Assembly: GCA_024643725.1 (NCBI GenBank) | Contig: JAHEMJ010000013.1 | Coordinates: 201,556 to 265,555, forward strand | Direction: 5' to 3' | DNA: 64,000 nucleotides | Source of the DNA: Crocinitomicaceae bacterium | Lineage (GTDB): Bacteria; Bacteroidota; Bacteroidia; Flavobacteriales_D; Crocinitomicaceae | Part shown: in pieces, positions 18,040 to 26,546 of the stretch | How the letters are laid out: every line of letters starts with the position of its first letter | Numbering within the stretch: position 1 is the stretch's first letter | The notes under the pieces: generated by a model | The model's database searches: none | Told to the model about the DNA's origin: nothing | What the model saw: only the letters and a program-made list of their open reading frames with translations | Translations under genes and position numbers: made by a program

Positions 18040-18088
18040 ATATATGAAGTTACGAAAATAGTTAGAATGCTGAGAAGTATTTTTAATA

Positions 18089-18840
18089 TTAATCGATAAG
18101 TTCATTGATCCTTTTTAATAGTCCGTCAACTGACGACTTCACCAACTTAGAAAATGCAAAGCAACGTTTTCCGAGGTCTTTCAACGAAGTGCCCAAATGA
18201 TAAACTTCCTGAGCATCTATGATTAGAAATCGATGGTGACTTTTAGCGAAGGAATGTAGTTCAAATCCACCATATTGTTCCTTGGTTTTTTTTGAGATCC
18301 AACTGAATTTGTTTCGAATGTGATTTTGTACATAACCGTACAATAACGCCCTTCTTTTTCTTACTGAGGTGAGTGAAGCTACTTTCATCGATGTAGTTAT
18401 CGATCAGCACGATGTTTTTCTCATCGGAACGAATAATGCGAGAAGCGAAGGCATAAGCATCAATACTTGTCCATCGAAGAAAATGCCTTGGGTTGGGAAC
18501 AATTGGGTATTTAATTTAAGTTCAATCTACTCCACTTTTTCTTCAAGATTTTAAAGATGATTTTCTAAACAAATCACTCGATTATTCACTGCATAGCCTT
18601 ACATGAGGTAATCTGTCAAAACCCGATTCGCTCAAATACGAAATTGAGTACCTCTTTTTGAGTTTACTCGGTAGCCAACATAAAATGGCATCAAGATTGA
18701 AATGTTCGACAATGAATAATTTACCATCGCTTGCAGTTATTGCAAAAAATGCAACAACTGAGGATTTATCCAATTCTTCATTCTTAAGTATATTCTTATG
18801 GTGTCTTGATTTGACTTATTTATCTTTTCAATGTGAGAAG
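18089..18840 (-). pseudogene. RhuM-family (Virulence_RhuM) DNA-binding protein, decayed
   Basis: Translating the minus strand in shifting frames recovers a family protein: 'SRHHKNILKNEELDKSSVVA', then 'YVGYRVNSKRGTQFRI' with TGA where Trp is expected and TAA for a Lys. Next come 'QGIFFDGQV', 'DAYAFASRIIRSDEKNIVLI' and 'SHHRFLIIDAQEVYHLGTSL'. Frame changes occur near 18463 (one base missing in a T run) and at the eight-base homopolymer 18286-18293, and another in-frame stop lies near the N-terminus. Intact relatives are about 330 residues and combine a RhuM/KilA-like N-terminus with a PLD-like C-terminus (family call from memory). With at least two frameshifts and three stops, it is dead. Confidence 0.8.
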
Positions 18841-18878
18841 AAAAAGACCTTACTGAACTTTTTAATTCATTCGTTTAC

Positions 18879-19328
18879 TCATTTAAAATTTCGAACAATA
18901 CTGAGTGCCCCCCAAGGAAATCCATTTGGCCATTCTTGAGAAACAGAAAACCAAGCAACCTCAAAATTCATATTAAAGCCATTTTTTGACATAAATTGTA
19001 TTCCAATTGGCACATATAGAACTGGTAAAAAATCATCCATTATGAAAGGACAAACGGTAATTTGCGCTCCCGTATAAGGTGAAAAAGCAGTCGTTTTATT
19101 TATTTTTCCAAAATAATACTTTATTCCTGCATATCCACCAAATGCACCTCCACCTAACTCCAGATTGATGTTTTGATTAAAAAAATGATTGTAGTTCAAA
19201 TCCAAAAAAGGTGTTGGTCCTCCAAATTTTAAACCAATGCCATTTTTATAAATTAGTCTTCGATTCACCTCCTGACCGTAAAGTTGATTCAATTGTAACA
19301 GGCATAAAATAATTAGTAGTTTTTTCAT
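18879..19328 (-). CDS. Small outer-membrane beta-barrel-like protein, unknown function
   Basis: I start at the ATG at 19328, where a clean signal peptide begins ('MKKLLIILCLLQLNQLYGQ'), giving 149 residues. The longer open frame lacks this signal at its start. The mature part alternates aromatic and Gly residues ('GIGLKFGGPTPFLDLNYNHF', 'NLELGGGAFGGYAGIKYYFG') and ends 'SIVRNFK' with a terminal aromatic residue, as in outer-membrane beta-barrels. No family is recognised. 19329-19600 is AT-rich and shows nothing else. Confidence 0.7.
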   Translation of the reverse strand: MKKLLIILCLLQLNQLYGQEVNRRLIYKNGIGLKFGGPTPFLDLNYNHFFNQNINLELGGGAFGGYAGIKYYFGKINKTTAFSPYTGAQITVCPFIMDDFLPVLYVPIGIQFMSKNGFNMNFEVAWFSVSQEWPNGFPWGALSIVRNFK

Positions 19329-19600
19329 GTAAATTCGTTTAAGTTTATTCAAACCTACCTCTATTCCTCCTAGCGCTAAAACTGATTTCAACTTGTGAAA
19401 ATTTAGGAATTGTGATATTCGCAAATGGAAGTGATAAATTATTAAATCAGAAAATAATTAATATTCAAAAAACAAATGAATTAATGGCGTTTAGTTAAAG
19501 CTTTTTCGAAACAATTATTTTTTTAATCAATCTAAAATGGTAAGCTTTCCCCTTAAGCTAATACGCAATAAATCAAAAAGCTTCAAACTATTTACAACCT

Positions 19601-19834
19601 TTAAAAATGCCGTTTCGCAAACGCTCTTCCAGATCCTGACTTTAAGTATTTCTCGAATTCAAATGCTTTGTATTTATCATTGAAAGCAACATACATTTCT
19701 AACTCAACTGGAAGTTTATCTTTCGTTGAAAACACAAATCCTTTCGAGTGTCGATCCAATCTTTTATTTAGGTTACTTGTACAGCCCGTATATGGACTAC
19801 CATTGGAACACCTTAGTTGATAAACAAAATACAT
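19601..19834 (-). CDS. GIY-YIG domain protein (YhbQ/UvrC-type single domain)
   Basis: The 77-residue protein has the GIY-YIG layout: 'MYFVYQLRCSNGSPYTGCTSNLNKRLDRH', a linker and 'KAFEFEKYLKSGSGRAFAKRHF'. The first motif is FVY and the second YTG, both usual in small flavobacterial members. The conserved Arg of 'NKRL' and Glu of 'FEFEKYLK' are present. The length is normal for the single-domain family (about 80-90 residues). Biological roles in this family are poorly defined. It lies next to the tandem repeats and a pseudogene, but nothing shows that it is mobile. Confidence 0.85.
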   Translation of the reverse strand: MYFVYQLRCSNGSPYTGCTSNLNKRLDRHSKGFVFSTKDKLPVELEMYVAFNDKYKAFEFEKYLKSGSGRAFAKRHF

Positions 19835-19900
19835 GTCCAGTAAACGAAAAATTCAAGAAATTATTTCACCAAAACTTTGGATGGACCTGAAGTAATTTCG

Positions 19901-20247
19901 CCTTCGTTTTTGATACTCAAATTACCTTGTTACCAAAGTGGACGGGTCCGCCGTAGCTCGCCGATTCAACAAAGAATTAAAATTCAATAATGGGTTAAAA
20001 AAAAGCTCGCCTTCGTTTTTGATACTCAAATTACCTTGTTGCCAAAGTGGACGGGTCCGCCGTAGCTCGCCGATTCAACAAAGAATTAAAATTCAATAAT
20101 GGGTTAAAAAAAAGCTCGCCTTCGTTTTTGATACTCAAATTACCTTGTTACCAAAGTGGACGGGTCCGCCGTAGCTCGCCGATTCAACACAGAATTAAAA
20201 TTCAATAATGGGTTAAAAAAAAGCTCGCCTTCGTTTTTGATACTCAA
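19901..20247. repeat. Three tandem 109-bp repeats plus a partial fourth
   Basis: The anchor CCTTCGTTTTTGATACTCAAA recurs at 19901, 20010, 20119 and 20228, each 109 bp apart. Three units are complete (19901-20227), and the fourth is partial and runs into the tmRNA terminator. The units are nearly identical; I see only single-base differences (G for A near 20041, C for A near 20190). Each unit carries the T-tract and 3' arm of that terminator but not its 5' arm. High identity implies recent amplification. Confidence 0.9.
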
Positions 20248-20261
20248 AAACTTCGGCGAGC
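20215..20261 (-). terminator. Rho-independent terminator of tmRNA
   Basis: On the minus strand GCTCGCC pairs with GGCGAGC (7 bp), then a three-base symmetric mismatch, then GTTTTTG pairs with CAAAAAC around loop AGTAT. A run of eight T follows (20215-20222). It starts only three bases after the tmRNA 3' end. Confidence 0.85.
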
Positions 20262-20264
20262 GAA

Positions 20265-20665
20265 GGTGGAGCCGGAGGGGTTCGAACCCTCGTCCAAACG
20301 ACGAGTTTTCAAGCTTTCTACATGCTTATTCCTCGGTTGATTTTCGATTCAGGCACGGACAAGAACACCCAAAACCTGAACTTAGGTACTGAAATTCGCA
20401 TTTGCTTAGTACCATCGCAAACACTAGCCTAATGGGATGAACTTTCGGGTGGTAAATCGATTAGGCGACGATCTACCGAAAGTACTTGTCCAACCTACTG
20501 TGCTTCAGTCGGATTAAGCCAATTAACATTCAGCTAATTAAGCAGCAAGTGCGTATGACGTATTGTCAATTATTGTTCGTGACAAGATATTTAAGAGGTT
20601 CACCACAACCCTCTGCATGCTGACACTTGACTACCGCTATCGCTGTCAAATCCAAGGTCGGCCCC
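20265..20665 (-). ncRNA. ssrA: Transfer-messenger RNA (tmRNA)
   Basis: The minus-strand 5' end GGGGCCGACCTTGGATTTGA (from 20665) pairs with the 3' end CGGCTCC to make the alanyl acceptor stem, including the G3-U pair used by alanyl-tRNA synthetase. The T-arm with TTCGAAC lies near the 3' end (about 20276-20292). After discriminator A the template reads CCT, so the final A of CCA is added after transcription. An internal tag frame ends in codons for YALAA and a stop. The length of about 400 bases is normal for a one-piece tmRNA. It rescues stalled ribosomes with SmpB. Confidence 0.97.
20538..20567 (-). other. tmRNA tag reading frame, probably DNTSYALAA
   Basis: On the minus strand GAC AAT ACG TCA TAC GCA CTT GCT GCT is followed by TAA. 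The final YALAA matches the protease recognition end of known tags. The resume codon is inferred as GAC; the exact start of the tag is uncertain because the upstream frame is open for further codons. Confidence 0.7.
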
Positions 20666-20673
20666 ATGATGGA

Positions 20674-20681
20674 CAAAGATA
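20674..20681 (-). promoter_or_regulatory. -7 promoter box TATCTTTG of tmRNA
   Basis: TATCTTTG on the minus strand fits TAnnTTTG and ends 8 bases before the mature 5' G of tmRNA, the expected distance to a transcription start. No clear -33 TTG was found at about 19 bp upstream. Confidence 0.6.
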
Positions 20682-20732
20682 CAAGGAAAATTCGAGATGA
20701 TTTTTGTATCCGTTACAGATACATGAAACTAA

Positions 20733-22580
20733 TTATTTAACAACGGTTACAAATCCTTGGTACAATTCATTGACTGTATTCGCTGGATTGAAATAGACCA
20801 CGTAAGTATAAACACCATCAAGCACTGGAATTCCAGTTCTTTCGTCTTTCCCATCCCATTTCAGCTGGGTGGGTGAAAAGGTACAAATCACATTGCCCCA
20901 ACGATTGAAAATCCAGCCGCGTTCCACTTTTCCATTTTGAATAATGATGTCAAACGTGTCATTCACCATGTCTCCATTTGGCGTAAAGACATTTGGAATG
21001 TAAATAACGGATGGCTCAATAATGCAGGTGTCTAATTGGACATTCACTGTATGCAGGTAATCACAGCCATTCCCGTTTTGTTCAATTTGTGTTAAGCTCT
21101 GTGCTCCGTAAATCCATTGATTAAATACGAACACGGAATCAAATTCACATAAAGTGATGTTTTCTGTCCATGGTGTTACTGAATACAAACTCAAGGTGGC
21201 AATGTGTGTGCTATCGCATAAATTCATATCCTGAAATGCGGCTGAATACTGTCCCGGTGCACTTTCCCAAATACCATTAATATAGGCGGAATCACCCGGA
21301 CAAATGGTCAAGGATTCTGTCGTTGTTTGTGGTGTACATCCATTGGTCACGGTAATATTGATACATTGTGTATCGGCACAGTTTCCAGAACCCAAGGCAT
21401 AACAAATTTGCCATGTCCCGACACCAGCAATTTGGGGATTAAATATCCCTGTTGCAGATAAACACGATCCACAATTCGACGACCAAACACCTCCCCCATT
21501 CACCGCTTGAATTTGTTGTGCAGCATCCTGATTGGTGAAGGGTCCAGCTGGTGAAATGCTCGCATTCGAACCTTGATTTCCTGCGGTGACGGTGAACGTT
21601 TCAATCACTGAACAGCCATTTGCTCCGGTAACAGTGACTGTATAGTTACCCGGACACACATTAGAAAGTGAACTTGTCGTTGCGCCATTTGACCAACTAT
21701 ACGTATACGGTGCTAGTCCATTAGTCACGGATGTTTGAATGGATCCATCGCATGCATTGATGCAGGTTTCATTCGCAATAACGGGAGTAACAGTCATTCC
21801 TGGATTGACACTACAAAGTGGATTCATGCTTCCAATCCATGCGTCATTTGCCGCATTATTCGCCATTCCTGGCGTTTGGCCCGTTGCCACATCTGAACTT
21901 GTCCAATTTGCGACTAAATTCCAATTATTTGAGGTCGTATTCGTAAATGAAAACACTTTTCCAGCGGCTGAACCTGCAAAATATACAATCGCATTGCTCG
22001 TGTTATTTCCCCAACTCACACTGTGAAATGGTACCCCCGTTGAAGGAATAGTTGGAACTTGGAACGAATCGTCCGAATTGGCCATCGCTAATGGTGACCA
22101 GGATCCGCCTGCTGACCAGTTCGCATCCGGTGGATATGCTTGATTTGTCGTTGTTGGACTAACCGTCGTCTTTTCCAATAACATCGAACTCGATGGTATG
22201 ACCAAACGACAATTTCCATCTGTCGTAGAAATGTCATCCGGTGGTAAACTTGTGTTCGGACTCGCATCATTATAGATCACAATGTATGTTCCTTGAGAAA
22301 TACTTTGCCAAAATGGAATATTTGCAAAACGAACAGCTCCACCAGCAATCCCTGTTCCTGAACCTGGAGCGAAATAACCATTATTGTCGTCGATGATGAC
22401 TTTTCTTAAATCCAACGTAGGAACCGGGGTGACACAGGTTGGCGTACCAATGACAACAAATTCGACATATTCACTTGAACCTGTACCTTGGGAAATTTCA
22501 TTAATGATTAATTGCTGTGCTTGATAACCACTAAAAAGCAAAAGCAATACACTCAGAATTAAGACTTTATTCATTGTCAT
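20733..22580 (-). CDS. Gliding-motility-type surface protein with T9SS type B sorting domain
   Basis: I start at 22580 ('MTMNKVLILSVLLLLFSGYQAQ'), which gives a clean signal peptide; the longer frame adds a basic stretch unlike a signal. N-terminal 'IINEISQGTGSSEYVEFVVIG' is lamin-tail-like. Around residues 270-340 an SprB-type repeat is visible ('CDGSIQTSVTNGLAPYTYSW' and 'NVCPGNYTVTVTGANGCS'). The C-terminus, from 'YIPNVFTPNGDMVNDTF' through 'IFNRWGNVI' to 'GVYTYVVYF', is the CHU_C/gliding-motility C-terminal domain, which marks type B T9SS cargo. It is predicted to be at the cell surface or released. There is no operon partner. Confidence 0.92.
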   Translation of the reverse strand: MTMNKVLILSVLLLLFSGYQAQQLIINEISQGTGSSEYVEFVVIGTPTCVTPVPTLDLRKVIIDDNNGYFAPGSGTGIAGGAVRFANIPFWQSISQGTYIVIYNDASPNTSLPPDDISTTDGNCRLVIPSSSMLLEKTTVSPTTTNQAYPPDANWSAGGSWSPLAMANSDDSFQVPTIPSTGVPFHSVSWGNNTSNAIVYFAGSAAGKVFSFTNTTSNNWNLVANWTSSDVATGQTPGMANNAANDAWIGSMNPLCSVNPGMTVTPVIANETCINACDGSIQTSVTNGLAPYTYSWSNGATTSSLSNVCPGNYTVTVTGANGCSVIETFTVTAGNQGSNASISPAGPFTNQDAAQQIQAVNGGGVWSSNCGSCLSATGIFNPQIAGVGTWQICYALGSGNCADTQCINITVTNGCTPQTTTESLTICPGDSAYINGIWESAPGQYSAAFQDMNLCDSTHIATLSLYSVTPWTENITLCEFDSVFVFNQWIYGAQSLTQIEQNGNGCDYLHTVNVQLDTCIIEPSVIYIPNVFTPNGDMVNDTFDIIIQNGKVERGWIFNRWGNVICTFSPTQLKWDGKDERTGIPVLDGVYTYVVYFNPANTVNELYQGFVTVVK

Positions 22581-22657
22581 GGATCGACATTCAATCTTAC
22601 GTTGGTTTCGGTGCAAACGCTTGTTCACCTCAAGGAGATCAACGCAAAATTTCTCCG

Positions 22658-22665
22658 CAAAGGTA
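22658..22665 (-). promoter_or_regulatory. -7 box TACCTTTG upstream of the type B T9SS gene
   Basis: TACCTTTG on the minus strand fits TAnnTTTG and lies 78 bp before the chosen start at 22580. That would give a leader of about 70 bases. Confidence 0.4.
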
Positions 22666-22794
22666 CTTTAACTAAGCGAATTAATTCGACTAAACATATG
22701 ATAAAATTGTTAAGATATAAGATGCTGAAAATAGAATGCCTCGAACAGCCGATAACATCGCGAGCAATACGGGTAGATTTTGTATCTTCACCTC

Positions 22795-24282
22795 ATGAAA
22801 AATTTAGCCTTTTCCCTTTGTGTTGTTGTAGCAAATCATTTATCCATTGCGCAAAAAACAACAACATCTGATTCCATTCAATGGTTTACAGACGCTAAAC
22901 TCGGCATCTTTATTCACTGGGGGATTTACGCTGTTGATGGCACTTCCGAAAGTTGGGCTTTTCACAATAAAGGTGTTCCATATCCAACGTACATGTCACA
23001 ACTGGAGCGATTTGACGCGGTAAACTATCATCCGGAGGAATGGGCAAAGTTGATCAAGGAAAGTGGTGCGCAATATACGGTCATGACCACGCAACACCAC
23101 GATGGCGTGGCATTATGGGATACTAAATTTACGACACCAAGAACAACAGAAGTTGAATTGAAAAAAGCGCTTCCCACCGTTGTTTATTCGAAATACATGA
23201 GAGATTTTCTATGGAAGGAGAAATTACCCTTGAGCGTTGTTTACCAGACACCTGCGAAACGTGATTTAATCACTCCATTTGTCGATGCCGTTCGCGCAGA
23301 AGGACTGAAATTCGGTGCGTATTATTCCCTGTTGGATTGGTCGCATGACGATTACCCAACCTTTCTTAAAGACTATAACCGTTATCAAATCAAAGACGAC
23401 AGTGTGCGTTGGAATCGCTTTTTGTCCTTTATGCACGGACAAATTCAAGAAATTAATCAGCAATTTAAACCGGATTTATACTGGTTCGATGGCGACTGGG
23501 AACATTCAGAATCCGAATGGCAAGCTGCGAAAATCGATCAAATCATTCATGGGAGTAATCCAACGGCGATTTTGAATGGACGCTTGAAGTCCTACGGTGA
23601 TTACGATACACCCGAGCAAAACATGCCGATTGTACATCCCGATCGAAATACCTGGGAACTTTGTTTAACCAGCAACGACAATTGGGGCTATCGTCCGATG
23701 GATCACAACATGAAAACAGTGAACGAGGTCCTGCAAATATTCACCGAGTGTTTAGGAATGGGCGGAAATTTACTCCTAGACATCGGCCCAAAAGCAGATG
23801 GCACCATTCCAAGTGAACAAATGAATTTGTTAAAAGCTGTGGGACGCTGGACCTCCAAGCACAAAGAAGCGATTTATGGATCGAAAGCTGGACTTCCAGA
23901 CGGACACTTCCACGGAAACAGCACCATTTCCAGCGATTCAATGACGATTTTCTTGTTTCTTCCAGCCATTGGTGTGGACACTACCAATCAAGCAACGAGG
24001 GAATTAAACTATGGCACCATTTCCACCACGCCCGTTGCAACATCGAATTTAAAAGTAACGGTTCAACTGAAAGGATTAATGTCCGACATTCAAAGCATCA
24101 CCGTACTTGGGACGAATACCTCTGTCCCATACAAAGTAGTCGGCAAAATCGACTGGAGCTATGTACCTGGAACCATCTACATGGATGTTCCCGTTTCTGC
24201 GCTTGATCCAGAAATCAGCGTGCTGAAAATCCAATTAAAACAACCCATGAAACTCTACCGAGGAAAAGGTGGATTTCATTAA
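22795..24282 (+). CDS. Alpha-L-fucosidase, GH29 (first copy)
   Basis: I start at 22795 ('MKNLAFSLCVVVANHLSIAQ'), which gives a signal peptide and 495 residues. GH29 landmarks in order are 'WFTDAKLGIFIHWGIYAV', 'HHDGVALWD' (about residues 101-109), 'FGAYYSLLDW' and 'PDLYWFDGDWEHSE'. The Asp of 'YWFDG' (about residue 232) is the expected nucleophile. 'GNLLLDIGPKADGTIP' is also typical. The enzyme releases L-fucose from glycans by retaining hydrolysis, here in the periplasm or outside. It heads a three-gene operon with a DUF4838 protein and a second GH29, which suggests joint degradation of one fucosylated glycan. Confidence 0.92.
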   Translation: MKNLAFSLCVVVANHLSIAQKTTTSDSIQWFTDAKLGIFIHWGIYAVDGTSESWAFHNKGVPYPTYMSQLERFDAVNYHPEEWAKLIKESGAQYTVMTTQHHDGVALWDTKFTTPRTTEVELKKALPTVVYSKYMRDFLWKEKLPLSVVYQTPAKRDLITPFVDAVRAEGLKFGAYYSLLDWSHDDYPTFLKDYNRYQIKDDSVRWNRFLSFMHGQIQEINQQFKPDLYWFDGDWEHSESEWQAAKIDQIIHGSNPTAILNGRLKSYGDYDTPEQNMPIVHPDRNTWELCLTSNDNWGYRPMDHNMKTVNEVLQIFTECLGMGGNLLLDIGPKADGTIPSEQMNLLKAVGRWTSKHKEAIYGSKAGLPDGHFHGNSTISSDSMTIFLFLPAIGVDTTNQATRELNYGTISTTPVATSNLKVTVQLKGLMSDIQSITVLGTNTSVPYKVVGKIDWSYVPGTIYMDVPVSALDPEISVLKIQLKQPMKLYRGKGGFH

Positions 24283-24298
24283 TAAATGTACCTATAAA

Positions 24299-26545
24299 AT
24301 GAAATTCATGACTTTTAATTATGGCGAATCTGCCACAGTTAACTTCCCGATAAAATTACTGGTCGCATGCACGATTATTTTACAATCGTTTGCTTCCTAT
24401 ACTCAAGTTGTTTCTTACCCAAAACTCAATATAACGTTTGAGTTTTACTTAAGAGAAATCACCGGATTGGAAACAGACTTTAAATTTCATTTTGAAGGTC
24501 CAAACGACAAACTTTTCAGGCGAACAAAAGAATGGGGTGCAGACGGATTCGGTGTAATAGCAGACCGAAAAAACCTAGTTTTTTATGGTGCAACCGAACA
24601 AGCCATTGAACACGCTATTTATTACACCCTCGAACATTCGTTCGGTATTCGCTTTTACAGTGCAGAGGAAACGTTTATACCAAAATTGGCCCGCATCAAA
24701 CCACTCCCCTACACCATCTATGAACAAGTTCCTGCTTTTGAATACCGCGAAGTTTTTTATGGTGAGGCGCGTCGGGCTGGATATGCGGAATCCTTTTATT
24801 TAACCGATGGACAAGGAACGGGAAGTTTTGAGCGTCATCCCGGCTGGGGATTATGGGTTCATACACTGCATCGTTTATTACCCCCGGAAACGTATTTCGA
24901 ACAACATCCAGAATATTACGCGCTGCGCAACGGTGTTCGTATGAAAGATCAACTTTGCTTGAGTAATCCCGAGGTGCTCGCTCACGTGAGCAATGCACTA
25001 CAATTGGAGATCAACAAACATCCACAGGATACGTATTGGAGTGTCAGTCAAATGGACAACTACAACTATTGTGAATGTGAGAAATGTGCACACATCGATG
25101 AGGAGGAAGGGGCGCACTCCGGTTCCATTATCCGCTTCGTGAATGAAATTGCAAAACGCTTTCCAGACAAAGTCATTTCAACGCTGGCGTATCAATATTC
25201 ACGCACTGCACCGAAATTGACAAAGCCACTTCCAAATGTCAATATCATGCTTTGTACCATTGAAGAAAACAGGGCAAAATCATTGACAGGAACTGGATTT
25301 GAAAAAGATTTGGTGGAATGGTCGAAAATCAGTCAAAACATCCTCATTTGGGATTACGTCATCAACTTCTCTCACATGGTGATGCCTTTTCCAAATTGGC
25401 CTACCCTTCAGGAAAACATTCAACTTTTCAAAAAATTCGGTGTCAACATGCTCTTTGAACAGGGATACAATCATTCTTCCTCCGAAATGCAAGAACTACG
25501 CTGTTTCCTGCTTTCCAAATGGATGTGGGATCCGTACCTCGATGAAACGATGTTGATGGATGCCTTTCTTTCAAACTATTACGGCGCCGCAGGACCCATC
25601 GTCAAGGAAATCCTCGATCGGGAGGTAAGCGAATTGCAAAAAAGTGGCAAATCCTTGACCTTGTACGAACCACCAATGACGCACATTAGAGGATACTTGT
25701 CCCCGGAAAACCTACATTGGTATCACACCATGTTCGAAAAAGCGAAAAGTCTGGAAGGCTTGAGTGCAAAACACATTGAACGACTCGAAATGGCGCAACA
25801 AAGCATGCGCTACGCCTCATTGGAAATCGCTAAATCTCCGGATGCCGGAAAGGATTGGTATTTTTATTCAACAGATAATCCGTATGATCAAATGCTGACG
25901 GACTTCGTTCGTCTTGCACTGAAAAACGGACCGAATCTTTTGCATGAAATCAAATTGAGTCCAAAGGAATATGAGCAAATCACTCGCGACTATTGGAAAA
26001 ATGGAAAAGTCAAGCACCTCGCATCCAATGGCTCTTTGAAATACCTCACTCTTCCAAATAAATCGTACCGCGACGGTGCCAAGAAAGCGGATGGAAGTCC
26101 AATTGACAGCCTGACTTTCTGCAGCGCACAGCCGCTGATCAATGGAATCAAAGGAACGACAGATTATCAATACAATTGGCAAGGATGGCAAGGAAGGAAC
26201 GCTGAACTCATCATTGACCTTGGAAAAGTGGATTCCATTTCATCCATTCGTTTGAACTTTCTTGAAAACAACTCCGCATGGATTGTTGGTCCGAAAGCGC
26301 TGAATGTACGCATTGTGCAAAAACTGGAAGATTTGGAAGGTCCGAACGCTTTTCAAGCAACTGTGGAAAATCCCGATGCGGGAAAACAAATGCCCTCTGG
26401 AACTTATCCACTTCCATTAACGCTTCCACACAAAACTGCTGGACGCTACCTTTACATTCAAGTTATCAATCCTGGAGCTTTGCCGAAATGGCGCGGTGTG
26501 GATGGTGATGGCTGGTTATTTATTGACGAAATTGAAATTCACTAA
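24299..26545 (+). CDS. DUF4838 glycosidase-like protein with galactose-binding-like C-terminus
   Basis: I start at 24299 rather than an upstream ATG at 24269 that overlaps the previous gene, giving 748 residues. The first 36 residues include a hydrophobic stretch ('KLLVACTIILQSFASYTQ') and probably act as a signal peptide. 'GADGFGVIADRKNLVFYGAT' resembles the N-terminal domain of GH67/GH20 enzymes. 'YWSVSQMDNYNYCECEKCAH' and 'RFVNEIAKRFPDKVISTLAY' are DUF4838 hallmarks. The last 150 residues look like an F5/8-type carbohydrate-binding domain ('AELIIDLGKVDSISSIRLNF'). The activity is not established for this family. It sits between two GH29 genes, 16 bp after one and 1 bp before the next. Confidence 0.8.
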   Translation: MKFMTFNYGESATVNFPIKLLVACTIILQSFASYTQVVSYPKLNITFEFYLREITGLETDFKFHFEGPNDKLFRRTKEWGADGFGVIADRKNLVFYGATEQAIEHAIYYTLEHSFGIRFYSAEETFIPKLARIKPLPYTIYEQVPAFEYREVFYGEARRAGYAESFYLTDGQGTGSFERHPGWGLWVHTLHRLLPPETYFEQHPEYYALRNGVRMKDQLCLSNPEVLAHVSNALQLEINKHPQDTYWSVSQMDNYNYCECEKCAHIDEEEGAHSGSIIRFVNEIAKRFPDKVISTLAYQYSRTAPKLTKPLPNVNIMLCTIEENRAKSLTGTGFEKDLVEWSKISQNILIWDYVINFSHMVMPFPNWPTLQENIQLFKKFGVNMLFEQGYNHSSSEMQELRCFLLSKWMWDPYLDETMLMDAFLSNYYGAAGPIVKEILDREVSELQKSGKSLTLYEPPMTHIRGYLSPENLHWYHTMFEKAKSLEGLSAKHIERLEMAQQSMRYASLEIAKSPDAGKDWYFYSTDNPYDQMLTDFVRLALKNGPNLLHEIKLSPKEYEQITRDYWKNGKVKHLASNGSLKYLTLPNKSYRDGAKKADGSPIDSLTFCSAQPLINGIKGTTDYQYNWQGWQGRNAELIIDLGKVDSISSIRLNFLENNSAWIVGPKALNVRIVQKLEDLEGPNAFQATVENPDAGKQMPSGTYPLPLTLPHKTAGRYLYIQVINPGALPKWRGVDGDGWLFIDEIEIH

Positions 26546-26546
26546 G

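Noticed and set aside
18582-18773. 63-codon minus-strand frame
   Set aside because: It is one fragment of the RhuM-family pseudogene read partly in the wrong frame, not a separate gene.
18369-18939. Plus-strand frames (18369-18554 and 18658-18939)
   Set aside because: They are antisense to the pseudogene, and nothing supports coding on the plus strand.
19901-20247. CRISPR array
   Set aside because: The 109-bp units are contiguous with no unique spacers, so this is a tandem duplication and not a repeat-spacer array. No cas gene is present.
20156-20392. 78-codon plus-strand frame over the tmRNA end
   Set aside because: It lies across the tmRNA acceptor and T-arm and the terminator. Its translation 'ERRWSRRGSNPRP' is a known artefact of frames read through tRNA-like 3' ends.
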